DNA of 64,000 nucleotides from Brevibacterium zhoupengii (GCF_021117425.1 NZ_CP088298.1:1302001-1366000), one strand, 5' to 3'; positions 18,479-27,354 are shown, counted from the stretch's first letter. Program-made: numbers and translations. The notes: generated by a model from the sequence alone, not told the origin.

Positions 18479-19533
18479 GCTCAGCAGCGACTACAACTCT
18501 GACTACGATGAATGACGAGGACATGAGCCACCTAGCCTCTCCGGCGACTTTTATTGGTGCCGATGCCCAGCTTGCGGCGGATATCTCCACACAGTTGGAA
18601 GCCGTCGAGCGCAGGCTCTACGAAGTGACCGAGCAGACACGGAAGCTGCCGGACACCACCTCCAAACATCTCCTCGCGGCCGGCGGAAAACGGGCCCGCC
18701 CCAATCTGCTGCTGCTCACTGCCCGCCTCGGCGAGGCGAACCGTGACGCGATCATCGATGCAGCCGTTGCTGTGGAGCTCATCCACCTGGCCTCCCTGTA
18801 CCACGATGATGTGATGGACGATGCTCCCGTGCGCCGTGGTGCACCTTCCGCGCACGAGGTGTGGGGCAATTCCGTGGCCATCCTCACCGGCGATCTCCTG
18901 TTCTCAAAGGCCTCGGGCGTCACCGCGAAGCTGGGTCCAGAGGCTGTGCGGGTCCAGGCCGAGACCTTCGAACGTCTCGTCCTCGGTCAGCTCAACGAAT
19001 TCGCCGGCCCGCCGGAGGACGCGGATGCGATCGAGCACTACATTCAGGTGCTCGCGGACAAGACCGGATCCCTCATCGCCACCTCGGCGCAGTTCGGGGT
19101 CATGTTCTCACAAGCGGATCAGGCCCTGGCCGAACCCGTGCGGATCTTCGGCGAACGCGTCGGCATTGCCTTCCAACTCGCCGATGACATCATCGACCTG
19201 ACGACCACCTCGTCGGTGTCGGGCAAGACTCCGGGCACTGACCTGCGCGAACGCGTCCCCACCCTGCCGGTGCTCTACGCCAGGGCCGCCGCAGCCGGCG
19301 GTGACGCGACCGCCGCCGAGGTGGTCGAACTTCTGGACGCGGACCTGAGCTCGGACGAGGCTCTCGAATCCGCCCGTGCCGCTCTGGCCGCCCACCCGGT
19401 GACGGCCCGAGCCCGCGCCGAGGCGGTTCGCTGGGCTGACGATGCGAAGGCCGCTCTGGCACCGCTGCCCGACGGTGTGGTCAAGGAATCTCTGTTCACG
19501 TTCGCTGATTCTGTAGTCACCCGCAGCGCCTGA
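18475..19533 (+). CDS. Trans-polyprenyl diphosphate synthase
   Basis: A 352-residue all-alpha prenyl synthase. The first Asp-rich motif 'DDVMD' (in 'HDDVMDDAPVRRG') and the second 'DDIIDL' chelate Mg and the allylic substrate. It should make the long side chain used by MenA; chain length cannot be read reliably here. ATGA overlap with the preceding gene indicates coupling in the menG-reductase-synthase unit. The first 20 residues are Thr/Ser-rich, and an internal Met at 12 or 17 could be the real start. Confidence 0.9.
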   Translation: MSSAATTTLTTMNDEDMSHLASPATFIGADAQLAADISTQLEAVERRLYEVTEQTRKLPDTTSKHLLAAGGKRARPNLLLLTARLGEANRDAIIDAAVAVELIHLASLYHDDVMDDAPVRRGAPSAHEVWGNSVAILTGDLLFSKASGVTAKLGPEAVRVQAETFERLVLGQLNEFAGPPEDADAIEHYIQVLADKTGSLIATSAQFGVMFSQADQALAEPVRIFGERVGIAFQLADDIIDLTTTSSVSGKTPGTDLRERVPTLPVLYARAAAAGGDATAAEVVELLDADLSSDEALESARAALAAHPVTARARAEAVRWADDAKAALAPLPDGVVKESLFTFADSVVTRSA

Positions 19534-19535
19534 CC

Positions 19536-20609
19536 ATGTCGGATACGGTTCGGGCGCAGCCGCTTGACGCCGAGCTCCGGCGACGTCTGACTCCGGTCGA
19601 TTGGGTCGGTCTGGGCATCCTCGTACTCGTCCTCGTAGTGGGGCTGAGCTGGTCGAAGTGGATGCCCTATTGGGACAAGGCCTGGACGCTGAGCCAGACG
19701 TCGGTCTGGGACGGCAGTCCGCTCTTCGAAGCTGCGGGGGAGACGTTCTCCCTGGCTGGAGCCTGGGACTTCACCCTCGTGTACTTCATTGCCGTGTGGA
19801 AAGCACTGCTCGTGGCACTCGTGGTGGCTGCGGCCATCGACGCACTGGTGCCGCGCGATTGGCTGCGGCGCGTGATGAATCGTCGGAGTCACACCAGCCA
19901 GTCACTCGTCGGCGCGGCGATGTCGCTGCCGTCCATGATGTGCACCTGCTGTGCGGCTCCGGTGACTGCTGGCCTACGTGGTTCTGGGGTCAGGCGCAGC
20001 GCTGCCTTGGCCTACTGGGTGGGCAATCCGCTGCTCAACCCCGCTGTTCTGATCTTCCTCGCGCTCATTCTGCCCTGGGAGTACGTCCTCACCCGGCTCG
20101 TGGTTGGACTCCTCATCGTCGTCGGAGCCAGTGCCCTCATCGGCCGTTGGATCAAGGGGCGCGCCGAGGCGGTCCCTGAGCCGAGTGCCGAACCGACCCA
20201 GTTCTCCGCCCTTCCCGTCCGCTACCTCCGGTCGCTGTCGAAGTTCACCCTCATCCTCGTGCCCGAGCACCTGGCCCTTGTCTTCATCGTCGGTCTCATC
20301 AGTCCGTGGCTCTCGGGCGTCTACGGGCTCGAAGCGCAGGTGGGCGGCTTCGCGGTGCTCATCGCCGCACTCGTGGGCACACTTCTGGTGATCCCGACCG
20401 GCGGCGAGATACCGATCATCCTTGCGCTCTCAGCGGTCGGAGTGGGCGCGGGCATCACCGGCGCATTGCTGATCGTGCTTCCGGCACTGAGCATTCCCTC
20501 GATGGTCATGGTCGGCAAGTCCCTTGGCTGGCGCACCACCACCGCCATGGGTACCGCGGTGGCTTTCGGCGGAGTGCTCTCCGGCGTAGTGCTCGTGCTC
20601 GTGAGCTGA
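19536..20609 (+). CDS. ArsP/DUF318-type permease
   Basis: A 357-residue protein with eight or more membrane helices in two sets separated by a basic cytoplasmic loop (about residues 205-225). 'SLPSMMCTCCAAPVTAGLRGSG' carries the paired Cys motif typical of the permease family that includes ArsP. 'WVGNPLLNPAVL' is also family-like. Members export methylarsenicals or other small solutes; the substrate here is unknown. It starts only 3 bp after the polyprenyl synthase, so it may ride on that transcript without functional linkage. Confidence 0.72.
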   Translation: MSDTVRAQPLDAELRRRLTPVDWVGLGILVLVLVVGLSWSKWMPYWDKAWTLSQTSVWDGSPLFEAAGETFSLAGAWDFTLVYFIAVWKALLVALVVAAAIDALVPRDWLRRVMNRRSHTSQSLVGAAMSLPSMMCTCCAAPVTAGLRGSGVRRSAALAYWVGNPLLNPAVLIFLALILPWEYVLTRLVVGLLIVVGASALIGRWIKGRAEAVPEPSAEPTQFSALPVRYLRSLSKFTLILVPEHLALVFIVGLISPWLSGVYGLEAQVGGFAVLIAALVGTLLVIPTGGEIPIILALSAVGVGAGITGALLIVLPALSIPSMVMVGKSLGWRTTTAMGTAVAFGGVLSGVVLVLVS

Positions 20610-20612
20610 TGT

Positions 20613-20661
20613 CAGATCGGCCAGACTGCCAGACAGCCAGACAGCCAGATCGGCCCGACTG
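20613..20661. repeat. Short direct repeats between convergent genes
   Basis: A 16-mer (CAGATCGGCCMGACTG) occurs at 20613-20628 and 20646-20661. Between the copies are CCAGACAG units. The repeats separate the permease stop from the stop of the convergent ABC membrane gene, and may fold as a loose terminator-like structure. Confidence 0.5.
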
Positions 20662-21405
20662 TCAGACGGTCAGACGTCGGAGCGTGAGAAACGAACCGGC
20701 GGCGAACACGACGCAGATTCCCAGAGCCCAGAGCGTCAGTCCCACGCTCTTCGTCTCGACGAACCACATCCAGACCTCAGGCCAGGCACTGTTGAGGCTG
20801 ACGAGCGCAGCACCGCCGAGCAGGACGAGGGCGATGGCGATCAGTGACGTGGTGAGGATGAGAGCACCGAAGCGTTTGAGCACGATGGCGAACCAGAATC
20901 CCAGGATGAACGTGAGCATGGTGAGGGCGAAGTAGGTCAGCCCGGCTGCGAACGGCCCGTCTTCCCATACCCAGGGGAGATAGGCGAAGTAGCCGTTGAT
21001 GCCGTAGCCGTCTGTCACCTGTTCGAGGAGTCCGAGGAACACGAAGACGGCCGATATCGCCACGGCGCTGATGCCTGCCGCGGTCAGCGATCCGAGGTAG
21101 AACTCGCGTCGGGTGAGGCTCATGGCCTGGGAGAAGTAGAAGGTCAGATTCATCGCCTGGGCTCCGACTACGGCGAAATACCACAGCGGGGCCTGCGATC
21201 CACCGCTGTACATCGGTCCGTCGACTCCGGAGGCGGAGATGATCCAGTGGACGAGCAGCGTGACCAGCCAGGCTCCGCCGAGCACAAGGGCAGGCACCCA
21301 GATGAAGGTCTGCGTATTGATGAACTGGAGCCTGACGACTCCGAGTGTTCGGCTCTTCGGGCGGGCTGAGGTCTGAGCGTCGATGGTTTCTGCTGTCGCG
21401 GTCAT
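20662..21405 (-). CDS. ABC-2-type membrane subunit
   Basis: A 247-residue protein with six predicted membrane helices and a short N-terminal cytoplasmic segment. No catalytic motifs are seen. It overlaps the ATPase gene upstream by 4 bp (ATGA type), as for the membrane half of a two-gene exporter. The substrate is unknown. With the GntR regulator the set resembles YtrA-controlled exporters responding to cell-wall or membrane stress. Confidence 0.75.
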   Translation of the reverse strand: MTATAETIDAQTSARPKSRTLGVVRLQFINTQTFIWVPALVLGGAWLVTLLVHWIISASGVDGPMYSGGSQAPLWYFAVVGAQAMNLTFYFSQAMSLTRREFYLGSLTAAGISAVAISAVFVFLGLLEQVTDGYGINGYFAYLPWVWEDGPFAAGLTYFALTMLTFILGFWFAIVLKRFGALILTTSLIAIALVLLGGAALVSLNSAWPEVWMWFVETKSVGLTLWALGICVVFAAGSFLTLRRLTV

Positions 21406-22334
21406 GTCTGAAAACTCCTGACGTCCGTTGCGGTGAGCTCGGTGGAGTTCGTGGGTTCGGCGCCTGCCTGTGTGGTCCGGACGACCATCTGTTGGAGAGA
21501 CACCGGAGTGAGGTCCAGGTTCGTCTGTGTGATGAACTCGCGATCGGTGTCGGAGAGGCGTCCGAGGAATGTCACAGAGGACACGCGGCCCAATGCCTCG
21601 CGGTGGATGACCTCTCTCCCAGCGATGAGCCGCTGAACGGATTCAGCGTCTCCGACGACGTTGATCGCCCGGGAGCGGGCCTCCTCCGTGGATTCGTTCA
21701 TGATGATCTCGCCGCCGTCGATGACTATGACGTTCTCGATGAGGTCTGCCACTTCATCGATGAGGTGGCTGGAGAGCACGATCGTGCGTGGGCACTCGGT
21801 GTAGTCGGCGATGAGGTGGTCGTAGAACATCTGTCGAGCTACGGCATCGAACCCGAGATAGGGTTCGTCGAAGAATGTGACCTCGGCTCGGGAGGCCAAG
21901 CCGATGATGACGCCGATCGCTGACTGCTGTCCTCGGGAGAGCTTCTTGATCGGGGTCTTCAACGGCAACGCGAAGTCGGCGATGAGCTCTTCGGCGAAGG
22001 CTTGGTCCCAACGAGGGAAGAAGAGGCGAGCCGTTGCGAGCGCGTGCTTCGCTGTCGCGTCGTCGGGGTACTTCTGGCTCTCTCGGACGAAGCACATGCG
22101 ATTGAGAACTCGGGAGTTCTCGTAGGGATTCTCGCCGAAGATCTCTACTTCACCGCTGGTGGCGAAGTTCTGTGCTGTGAGGATCGACATCAACGTCGTC
22201 TTGCCGGCACCGTTGCGGCCCAGCAGGCCGTAGATCGAGTCCTGTTCGATCGACAGGCTCACATTGTTGAGGGCAGTGGTCTGCTTGTACGTCTTCGTAA
22301 GGTTGCGCACATCGATGACGGTGGTCATCTTCAC
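21402..22334 (-). CDS. ABC transporter ATP-binding protein
   Basis: A 310-residue ATPase. It shows Walker A 'GRNGAGKTTL' near residue 40, signature 'LSRGQQSAIGVIIGLAS' and Walker B 'VTFFDEPYLGFDA' with the catalytic Glu. The signature reads LSRGQ instead of LSGGQ, seen in related exporters. The C-terminal 80 residues are an accessory region. It overlaps the regulator gene and the membrane gene by 4 bp each. Confidence 0.9.
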   Translation of the reverse strand: MKMTTVIDVRNLTKTYKQTTALNNVSLSIEQDSIYGLLGRNGAGKTTLMSILTAQNFATSGEVEIFGENPYENSRVLNRMCFVRESQKYPDDATAKHALATARLFFPRWDQAFAEELIADFALPLKTPIKKLSRGQQSAIGVIIGLASRAEVTFFDEPYLGFDAVARQMFYDHLIADYTECPRTIVLSSHLIDEVADLIENVIVIDGGEIIMNESTEEARSRAINVVGDAESVQRLIAGREVIHREALGRVSSVTFLGRLSDTDREFITQTNLDLTPVSLQQMVVRTTQAGAEPTNSTELTATDVRSFQT

Positions 22335-22732
22335 CCCTTCGTGGTGGTTGGGTCCAGGCTGTGGGCAACGCCGAGTTCGTCGGAGCGTTCGGCGATGAGT
22401 GTGATGACGTCATCGCGGCTGAGCCCGAGCCTGGTCGCTTCGGACAGGAGCGGCGCGATGAAGTTGTCGGAGAAGGTGGTCCTGTATTCGGTGATGAGCA
22501 ATGTTCGAGCTCCTTCCTTGACGAACATCCCGATGCCGCGTCGCTTCTCAAGGACACCTTTGGCAACGAGTCTGTTGACTCCCTTGGCTGCGGTAGCGGG
22601 GTTGATCGAATAGAAACTTGAGAGTTCGTTCGTCGATGGCGCACGAGACATTTCGGGCAGGGTGCCATTGATGATCGAATCTTCGACCTGTTCGGCGATC
22701 TGTGCGAACAGCGGTTTGGCTTCGTCGATCAC
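22331..22732 (-). CDS. GntR-family (YtrA subfamily) repressor
   Basis: A 133-residue protein starting at GTG 22732. It has an N-terminal GntR winged helix ('PLFAQIAEQVEDSIINGTL' through 'NPATAAKGVNRLVAKGVLEKRRGIGMFV') and a C-terminal tail of only about 50 residues, the short form characteristic of YtrA regulators. It is the first gene of the operon with the ABC genes. A palindrome just upstream of its start strongly suggests autoregulation. Confidence 0.9.
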   Translation of the reverse strand: MIDEAKPLFAQIAEQVEDSIINGTLPEMSRAPSTNELSSFYSINPATAAKGVNRLVAKGVLEKRRGIGMFVKEGARTLLITEYRTTFSDNFIAPLLSEATRLGLSRDDVITLIAERSDELGVAHSLDPTTTKG

Positions 22733-22750
22733 GTCTGCTCCATCTGTGTT

Positions 22751-22774
22751 GGTTAGTTACTCAACTAACTAACC
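22751..22774. promoter_or_regulatory. Operator palindrome of the GntR-ABC operon
   Basis: GTTAGTT and AACTAAC (22752-22758 and 22763-22769) flank a 4-bp centre, and outer GGTTAG/CTAACC-like bases extend the symmetry. It lies about 20 bp upstream of the GTG start of the regulator. YtrA-type GntR proteins are known to bind inverted repeats of this kind; binding here is inferred. Confidence 0.7.
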
Positions 22775-22820
22775 ATGGAACCAGGTGTGGCGTCAAGAGA
22801 TATCTTTCCTACGAGAGTGG

Positions 22821-23735
22821 TTAGAGCCTGCGGTGACTCTGGCGGATCAGATCGATGCAGAGCAGCAGAACGGCGATCCAGATCACGAAGAAGCCGATCC
22901 ACCGCGTCGTCGACATCGACTCTCCGAGAATGTAGACACCGGTGATGAACTGCATCGTCGGAGTGATGTACTGCAGCATGCCTACCCACGAGAGGGGAAT
23001 CCTCCGGGCGGCCGCACTGAATAGGATGAGCGGAATAGCCGTCGCCGGGCCCGTGATGAGGATGATGATGACATGACCGGCGCCGAAGCCGGTGAAGGTC
23101 GAGAGCCCCATGACCCCGAGAATCAGCAGGTAGACGGCGCTGGGAATGGTCAACACAGCAGACTCGATCGTCATTCCCTCCAGGGCACCGACTTGATTGC
23201 CGACCTTATTCTTCACCAGGCCATAGAGCCCGAAGGAGATTGCCACAGTGAACGAGAGGTACGGCATTCGGCCGAGTCCGAGACCGACGATGATGACGGC
23301 GATGAGTCCGAATCCGGCCGCCGTCCACTGCAGGGGCCGCAGCTTCTCGCCGAGGAAGATGACGCCCAAGCCGATGGAGATGAGCGGGTTGAGATAGTAG
23401 CCCAGCGACACCTCGACGAGGTGGCCGGTTTCGACTCCGTAGATGAACGCCGTCCAGTTGATGGCGATGAGCACGGCAGCCAAAGTCAGCATCCAGAAGG
23501 TGCGACCGGACCTGATGACCTGCCAGGTGCGTGCGAAGCCACCGGTGAAGACCAGGAGGATGGCGCAGAAGAGCAGAGACCAGACGACCCGATGTGAGAC
23601 GAGCTCCAGTGCACCCGTAGGCGCCGCTGCGGCGAACAGCAGAGGGATGAGTCCCCACAGCAGGTAGGCGGAGAGGCCGTTGATCAGACCGGCACGGCGG
23701 AAGGCGTTCTCATCGGGGGCTGAATTTGCGATCAC
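22821..23735 (-). CDS. rarD: RarD/EamA-family transporter, copy 1
   Basis: A 304-residue protein with ten predicted membrane helices in two EamA-like halves. It matches RarD signatures such as 'YLLWGLIPLLF', 'NWTAFIYGVETGHLVEVSLGYYLNPLISIGLGVIFLGEKL' (split over the family segment) and 'LSWVGMLQYITPTMQFI'. The start is GTG 23735. Substrates of RarD proteins are not established. A paralogue follows immediately upstream in the same direction. Confidence 0.85.
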   Translation of the reverse strand: MIANSAPDENAFRRAGLINGLSAYLLWGLIPLLFAAAAPTGALELVSHRVVWSLLFCAILLVFTGGFARTWQVIRSGRTFWMLTLAAVLIAINWTAFIYGVETGHLVEVSLGYYLNPLISIGLGVIFLGEKLRPLQWTAAGFGLIAVIIVGLGLGRMPYLSFTVAISFGLYGLVKNKVGNQVGALEGMTIESAVLTIPSAVYLLILGVMGLSTFTGFGAGHVIIILITGPATAIPLILFSAAARRIPLSWVGMLQYITPTMQFITGVYILGESMSTTRWIGFFVIWIAVLLLCIDLIRQSHRRL

Positions 23736-23787
23736 ACACAGAGTCTAGTGAGCCGCAGCAATCTGCCAGACCACGGGTGTCGTGGAC

Positions 23788-24708
23788 TCAGCCCAGGGAC
23801 GGTCGTCGTCGGCTCTGGCGGACCATGTCCGTGCACAGCAGGATGACGGCGATCCAGATGATGAGGAACCCGATCCACCTCGTCGTTGACATCGCCTCAC
23901 CGAAGAGCGCGACGCCGAGGATGAACTGCATCGTCGGGGCAATGTACTGCAGCATTCCCACCCAGGACAGAGGGATTCGCCTGGCGGCCGCGCCGAAGAG
24001 AATGAGCGGAATCGCAGTCAGCGGTCCTGTGGCCAGGAGCAGGACGACGTGCCAGGGCCCGAAGCCGATGAATGTGCCCTCGCCCTGCGCGGCGAGGTAG
24101 GCGAGGAAGGCCAGGCTGGGAATGGTGAGCACGGCGGTCTCGACGGTCATGCCTTCGAGGGCACCGACCTTCCCACCGACCTTGTTCTTCACCAGGCCGT
24201 AGAGACCGAAGGAGACGGCCACGGTGAGCGCCAGGTAGGGAAAACGTCCAATCCCGAGGCCGACAACGATGACGGCGACCGCGCCGAATCCGACCGCGGC
24301 CCACTGCAGCGGGCGCAGCTTCTCCTTGAGGAAGATGACACCGAGTCCGATTGAGATGAGCGGATTGAGGTAGTAGCCCAGAGAGATCTCGACGAGGCGG
24401 CCAGTTTCGATGCCGTAGACGTAGGTCGTCCAGTTCACGGCGATGAGCACGGATGCCAGGGCCAGCAGCCAGAAGGTCCTTCCTGAGCGCATCACCAGCC
24501 AGGTGCGGACAAAGCCCTTCGCGAAGTACAGGAGAATGGCGCAGAAGATCAGTGACCAGATGATCCGATGGGCGACGATTTCGAGCGCGCCCGTCGGTGC
24601 CGCGGCGGCGAAGAGCAGGGGGATCAGGCCCCAGATGATGTAGGCGGCGGTACCGTATCCCAGTCCGACGCGTCGGAAGGCGGATTCTTCAGGTGCAGGA
24701 GCGTTCAC
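23788..24708 (-). CDS. rarD: RarD/EamA-family transporter, copy 2
   Basis: A 306-residue paralogue of the adjacent gene, alike over nearly its full length, including the helix 1 'IIWGLIPLLFAAAAPTGALE' region, the central 'SLGYYLNPLISIGLGVIFL' and the 'LSWVGMLQYIAPTMQFI' signature. GTG 24708 starts it; 52 bp separate it from copy 1. It probably arose by tandem duplication. The N-termini and extreme C-termini differ most. Confidence 0.85.
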   Translation of the reverse strand: MNAPAPEESAFRRVGLGYGTAAYIIWGLIPLLFAAAAPTGALEIVAHRIIWSLIFCAILLYFAKGFVRTWLVMRSGRTFWLLALASVLIAVNWTTYVYGIETGRLVEISLGYYLNPLISIGLGVIFLKEKLRPLQWAAVGFGAVAVIVVGLGIGRFPYLALTVAVSFGLYGLVKNKVGGKVGALEGMTVETAVLTIPSLAFLAYLAAQGEGTFIGFGPWHVVLLLATGPLTAIPLILFGAAARRIPLSWVGMLQYIAPTMQFILGVALFGEAMSTTRWIGFLIIWIAVILLCTDMVRQSRRRPSLG

Positions 24709-24859
24709 AGGCTGAGTCTAGGCAACTCACAGGAGGCTGGCGATTGCGACTGCTGCCTGAGATGCGGCCGAGAGTCGGGATGCGAGTTTCGTCACGTGTT
24801 TGTTAGGAGGTCCTTCATTGCCGATACAATCGGAGATGACTTACTAGAGAGGTGTGAGA

Positions 24860-26278
24860 ATGACGCGTCCCTTCCGTGTGGCTATTGTGGGTGCCGGTCC
24901 TGCCGGGATCTATGCGGCCGATCTGCTGACCAAGGCTGAGCGTGACTTCGAGGTCAGCATTGACCTCTTCGAACGCTTGCCGACTCCGTTCGGACTTGTC
25001 CGTTACGGTGTGGCTCCGGATCATCCGCGGATCAAGGGCATCATCAACGCTCTCATCAAGGTCCTCGACCGAGGTGATATTCGTCTGTTCTCCAACGTCG
25101 AGTACGGTGTCGACATCAAGCTGGAAGAGCTGACAGACCGCTACGACGCGGTGATCTTCTCCACCGGTTGCTTCATCGATGCCTCGCTGAGTCTGCCCGG
25201 AGTCGATCTCCCCGGCTCCTATGGTGCTGCTGATTTCGTCAATTGGTACGACTCGCATCCTGATGTGGCCCAGACGTGGCCCCTCGATGCCGAGAAAGTC
25301 GCGGTCATCGGCAACGGCAACGTAGCACTCGATGTCGCCCGCGTGTTGGCCAAACAGGCCGATGATATGCACACGACCGAGATTCCCGACCACGTCTACG
25401 AGGGTCTGAAATCCTCGAAGGTCACTGACGTTCACGTGTTCGGTCGGCGGGGCCCGGCTCAGGCGAAGTTCACGCCTCTTGAGCTGCGTGAACTGGGGCA
25501 TGTCAAGGACGTTGACATCATCGTCTACCCCGAAGACTACGAGTTCGACGACGGGTCGCTGGAAGCGATCGAGTCGAACAACCAGACCAAGCAGGTCGCG
25601 AAGACACTGACCGACTTCACCATGCGTGAGCCCGTCGGAGCTAAGCGTCGTCTGCACCTGCACTTCCTTCATTCCCCGGTGGCCATCCTCGGCGAGGACG
25701 CAGTCACAGGGCTGCGCACGGAGCGGATGGAACTCGACGGCAAGGGCGGGGCAGTCGGCACCGGCACCTTCCATGATTGGGAGATCGACGCAGTGTACCG
25801 AGCCATCGGGTATGCGGGCACGGCGCTTCCGCAGCTGCCGTTCGACTCGGGCAAGGGAGTCATCCCGAACCATGAGGGCCGCGTCGTCGATGCTGAAGAG
25901 CAGGCAGTCTCTGCCGATGCAGATGTGGTTCAAGGCGTGTACACGACAGGCTGGATCAAGCGCGGCCCCGTCGGCCTGATCGGCCACACCAAGGGTGACG
26001 CTTTGGAGACGATCGGCCACATCCTCGATGACCGCGCCGCTGGCGTGCTGACAGAGCCCGTGTACTCGGATGACTCTGCGATCGTCGAACTGCTCGAGTC
26101 CAAGGGTGTCGACTACGTGGATTGGGAAGGCTACCACCGTGTGGAGTCTGCTGAGAAGGCTCTCGGCGAGGCCGAAGGCCGTGAGCGCGTGAAGATCGCG
26201 ACCCGCGAAGGCATGCTGGCCGAGGCCCGCAGCCACCTGCAGGCGGAAGCAGCCAGTCAGCCAGCGTCCGGACACTGA
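24860..26278 (+). CDS. fprA: FprA-type ferredoxin/adrenodoxin-NADP+ reductase
   Basis: A 472-residue FAD enzyme passing electrons between NADPH and ferredoxin. The FAD site 'VAIVGAGPAGIYAADLL' is at the N-terminus, followed by 'PTPFGLVRYGVAPDHPRIK'. The NADP site is 'VAVIGNGNVALDVARVLAK', and the C-terminal FAD contact is 'GWIKRGPVGLIGHTKGDA'. ATG 24860 is preferred over the in-frame GTG 24854 because AGAGAGG (24846-24852) is well spaced. A possible promoter with TACAAT at 24825-24830 precedes it. A hairpin terminator lies 60 bp after the stop. Confidence 0.93.
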   Translation: MTRPFRVAIVGAGPAGIYAADLLTKAERDFEVSIDLFERLPTPFGLVRYGVAPDHPRIKGIINALIKVLDRGDIRLFSNVEYGVDIKLEELTDRYDAVIFSTGCFIDASLSLPGVDLPGSYGAADFVNWYDSHPDVAQTWPLDAEKVAVIGNGNVALDVARVLAKQADDMHTTEIPDHVYEGLKSSKVTDVHVFGRRGPAQAKFTPLELRELGHVKDVDIIVYPEDYEFDDGSLEAIESNNQTKQVAKTLTDFTMREPVGAKRRLHLHFLHSPVAILGEDAVTGLRTERMELDGKGGAVGTGTFHDWEIDAVYRAIGYAGTALPQLPFDSGKGVIPNHEGRVVDAEEQAVSADADVVQGVYTTGWIKRGPVGLIGHTKGDALETIGHILDDRAAGVLTEPVYSDDSAIVELLESKGVDYVDWEGYHRVESAEKALGEAEGRERVKIATREGMLAEARSHLQAEAASQPASGH

Positions 26279-26338
26279 TTCCGACGAACTCCGGTTCCGA
26301 AGAACTCTGAGTCCGACAAATACTCGGCACAGAAATCT

Positions 26339-26371
26339 ACGAGCGCGTCACCGTAACGGTGGCGCGCTCGT
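26339..26371 (+). terminator. Hairpin terminator after fprA
   Basis: ACGAGCGCG (26339-26347) pairs perfectly with CGCGCTCGT (26363-26371). The intervening CACC/GGTG extends the stem to about 13 bp with a small loop. Only a weak T-run follows. It lies between fprA and the alarmone synthetase, which argues against any start of the latter upstream of 26371. Confidence 0.7.
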
Positions 26372-26415
26372 GGTTTGATGGGAGCAATGACGATCCCTGT
26401 GACAGAGGAGGAACG

Positions 26416-27330
26416 GTGAGCGCAGATTCGGCGATGAGGGAAGTGGTCTCGCAGGCCTATGCGCAGCGCCGCGACGCCTGGGAATCTGCCGCCGTGCGGA
26501 TCAAGCGCTGGCTCAAGCAGCAGCAGAAGGGTCTGCTGAAGAACAAGGACATCTCGCGCCTTGACGTCGACGGGCATCGCATCAAAGATCCGGCCCGCAC
26601 CTTGGCGAAGCTCGTGGAGAAGGCCGCCGATGATCCCGATCTTCATATCTCGACGCCCCAGGACGTGGAGAATCACATTCGCGACATCGTCGGGGTAAAG
26701 GTGCTGTGCAAATCACCGCGAGACCAGAAGATGATGTTCGACTCTCTGACGGATCCTGAGCAGCTCGGCGCTTTTGCCCTCATCGAGCAGAAGAACTACG
26801 TCGACCCGCCTAAACCCAGCGGCTACCGGGCCTGCCACGTGACGCTGCAGATCCCTTCCGATCAGGGGGAGCCGGTCTTCGCTGAGATCCAGGTGAAGAC
26901 CCGGCTGCAGGACGCCTGGGGCGAACTGACCCACGAAGACATGTACAAACCCGGCGCGGCGATGAAGCCCAGTGAGCTGCACGGTGAGTTTGCCCGCGCA
27001 ATGGCGAACATGCTCGCCACAGTCGATGATATGGCCGACACCCTTGCCGTTGAGCTCTCCGCACTGACGAACCCAGATCTTGATACCACCGTCCCACCAG
27101 CTGCCGATGACACGATCGAGGTCAAGGTGAGGGCGACAGGACCGAAATATGCTCTGGCGGTCGACGGCGACGGCCGCCAAGGTCTCATCCCCGCATTCGC
27201 CGTGCGCAAACTCAGCGACTCCAAAGGCACGATCAAGGTCAATGACTTCATCAGTGTCGATGACCGTCTGCGAGCCACCGTCGAAGAGGACTCGAAGGGT
27301 CTCTACTACATACCGATGGCATTGCCCTGA
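26416..27330 (+). CDS. RelA/SpoT-domain (p)ppGpp synthetase-like protein
   Basis: About 304 residues. GTG 26416 is chosen because AGGAGG sits 4 nt upstream; an earlier ATG at 26359 is inside the fprA terminator. Synthetase-fold landmarks are 'VENHIRDIVGVKVLCKS', 'KPSGYRACHVTLQI' and 'AEIQVKTRLQDAWGELTHEDMYK', corresponding to the ppGpp synthetase core that transfers pyrophosphate from ATP to GTP/GDP. There is no HD hydrolase, TGS or ACT domain, so it is a small synthetase type. The last 70 residues form an extra beta-rich domain whose role I do not recognise. Confidence 0.8.
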   Translation: MSADSAMREVVSQAYAQRRDAWESAAVRIKRWLKQQQKGLLKNKDISRLDVDGHRIKDPARTLAKLVEKAADDPDLHISTPQDVENHIRDIVGVKVLCKSPRDQKMMFDSLTDPEQLGAFALIEQKNYVDPPKPSGYRACHVTLQIPSDQGEPVFAEIQVKTRLQDAWGELTHEDMYKPGAAMKPSELHGEFARAMANMLATVDDMADTLAVELSALTNPDLDTTVPPAADDTIEVKVRATGPKYALAVDGDGRQGLIPAFAVRKLSDSKGTIKVNDFISVDDRLRATVEEDSKGLYYIPMALP

Positions 27331-27354
27331 GGTTCAGCCGAGGCATCAGACTAT

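Noticed and set aside
20613..22334. Search for insertion sequences near the repeats at 20613-20661
   Set aside because: No transposase, no long terminal inverted repeats and no target-site duplication were seen here or elsewhere in the window.
24815..26275. Long open frame (486 codons) on the minus strand opposite fprA
   Set aside because: It is the antisense of a clear FAD/NADP enzyme; such frames are common in GC-rich genes and it has no family-like motifs.
26359..26415. Earlier start for the alarmone synthetase
   Set aside because: ATG 26359 lies inside the fprA terminator hairpin and has no ribosome site, whereas GTG 26416 has AGGAGG.
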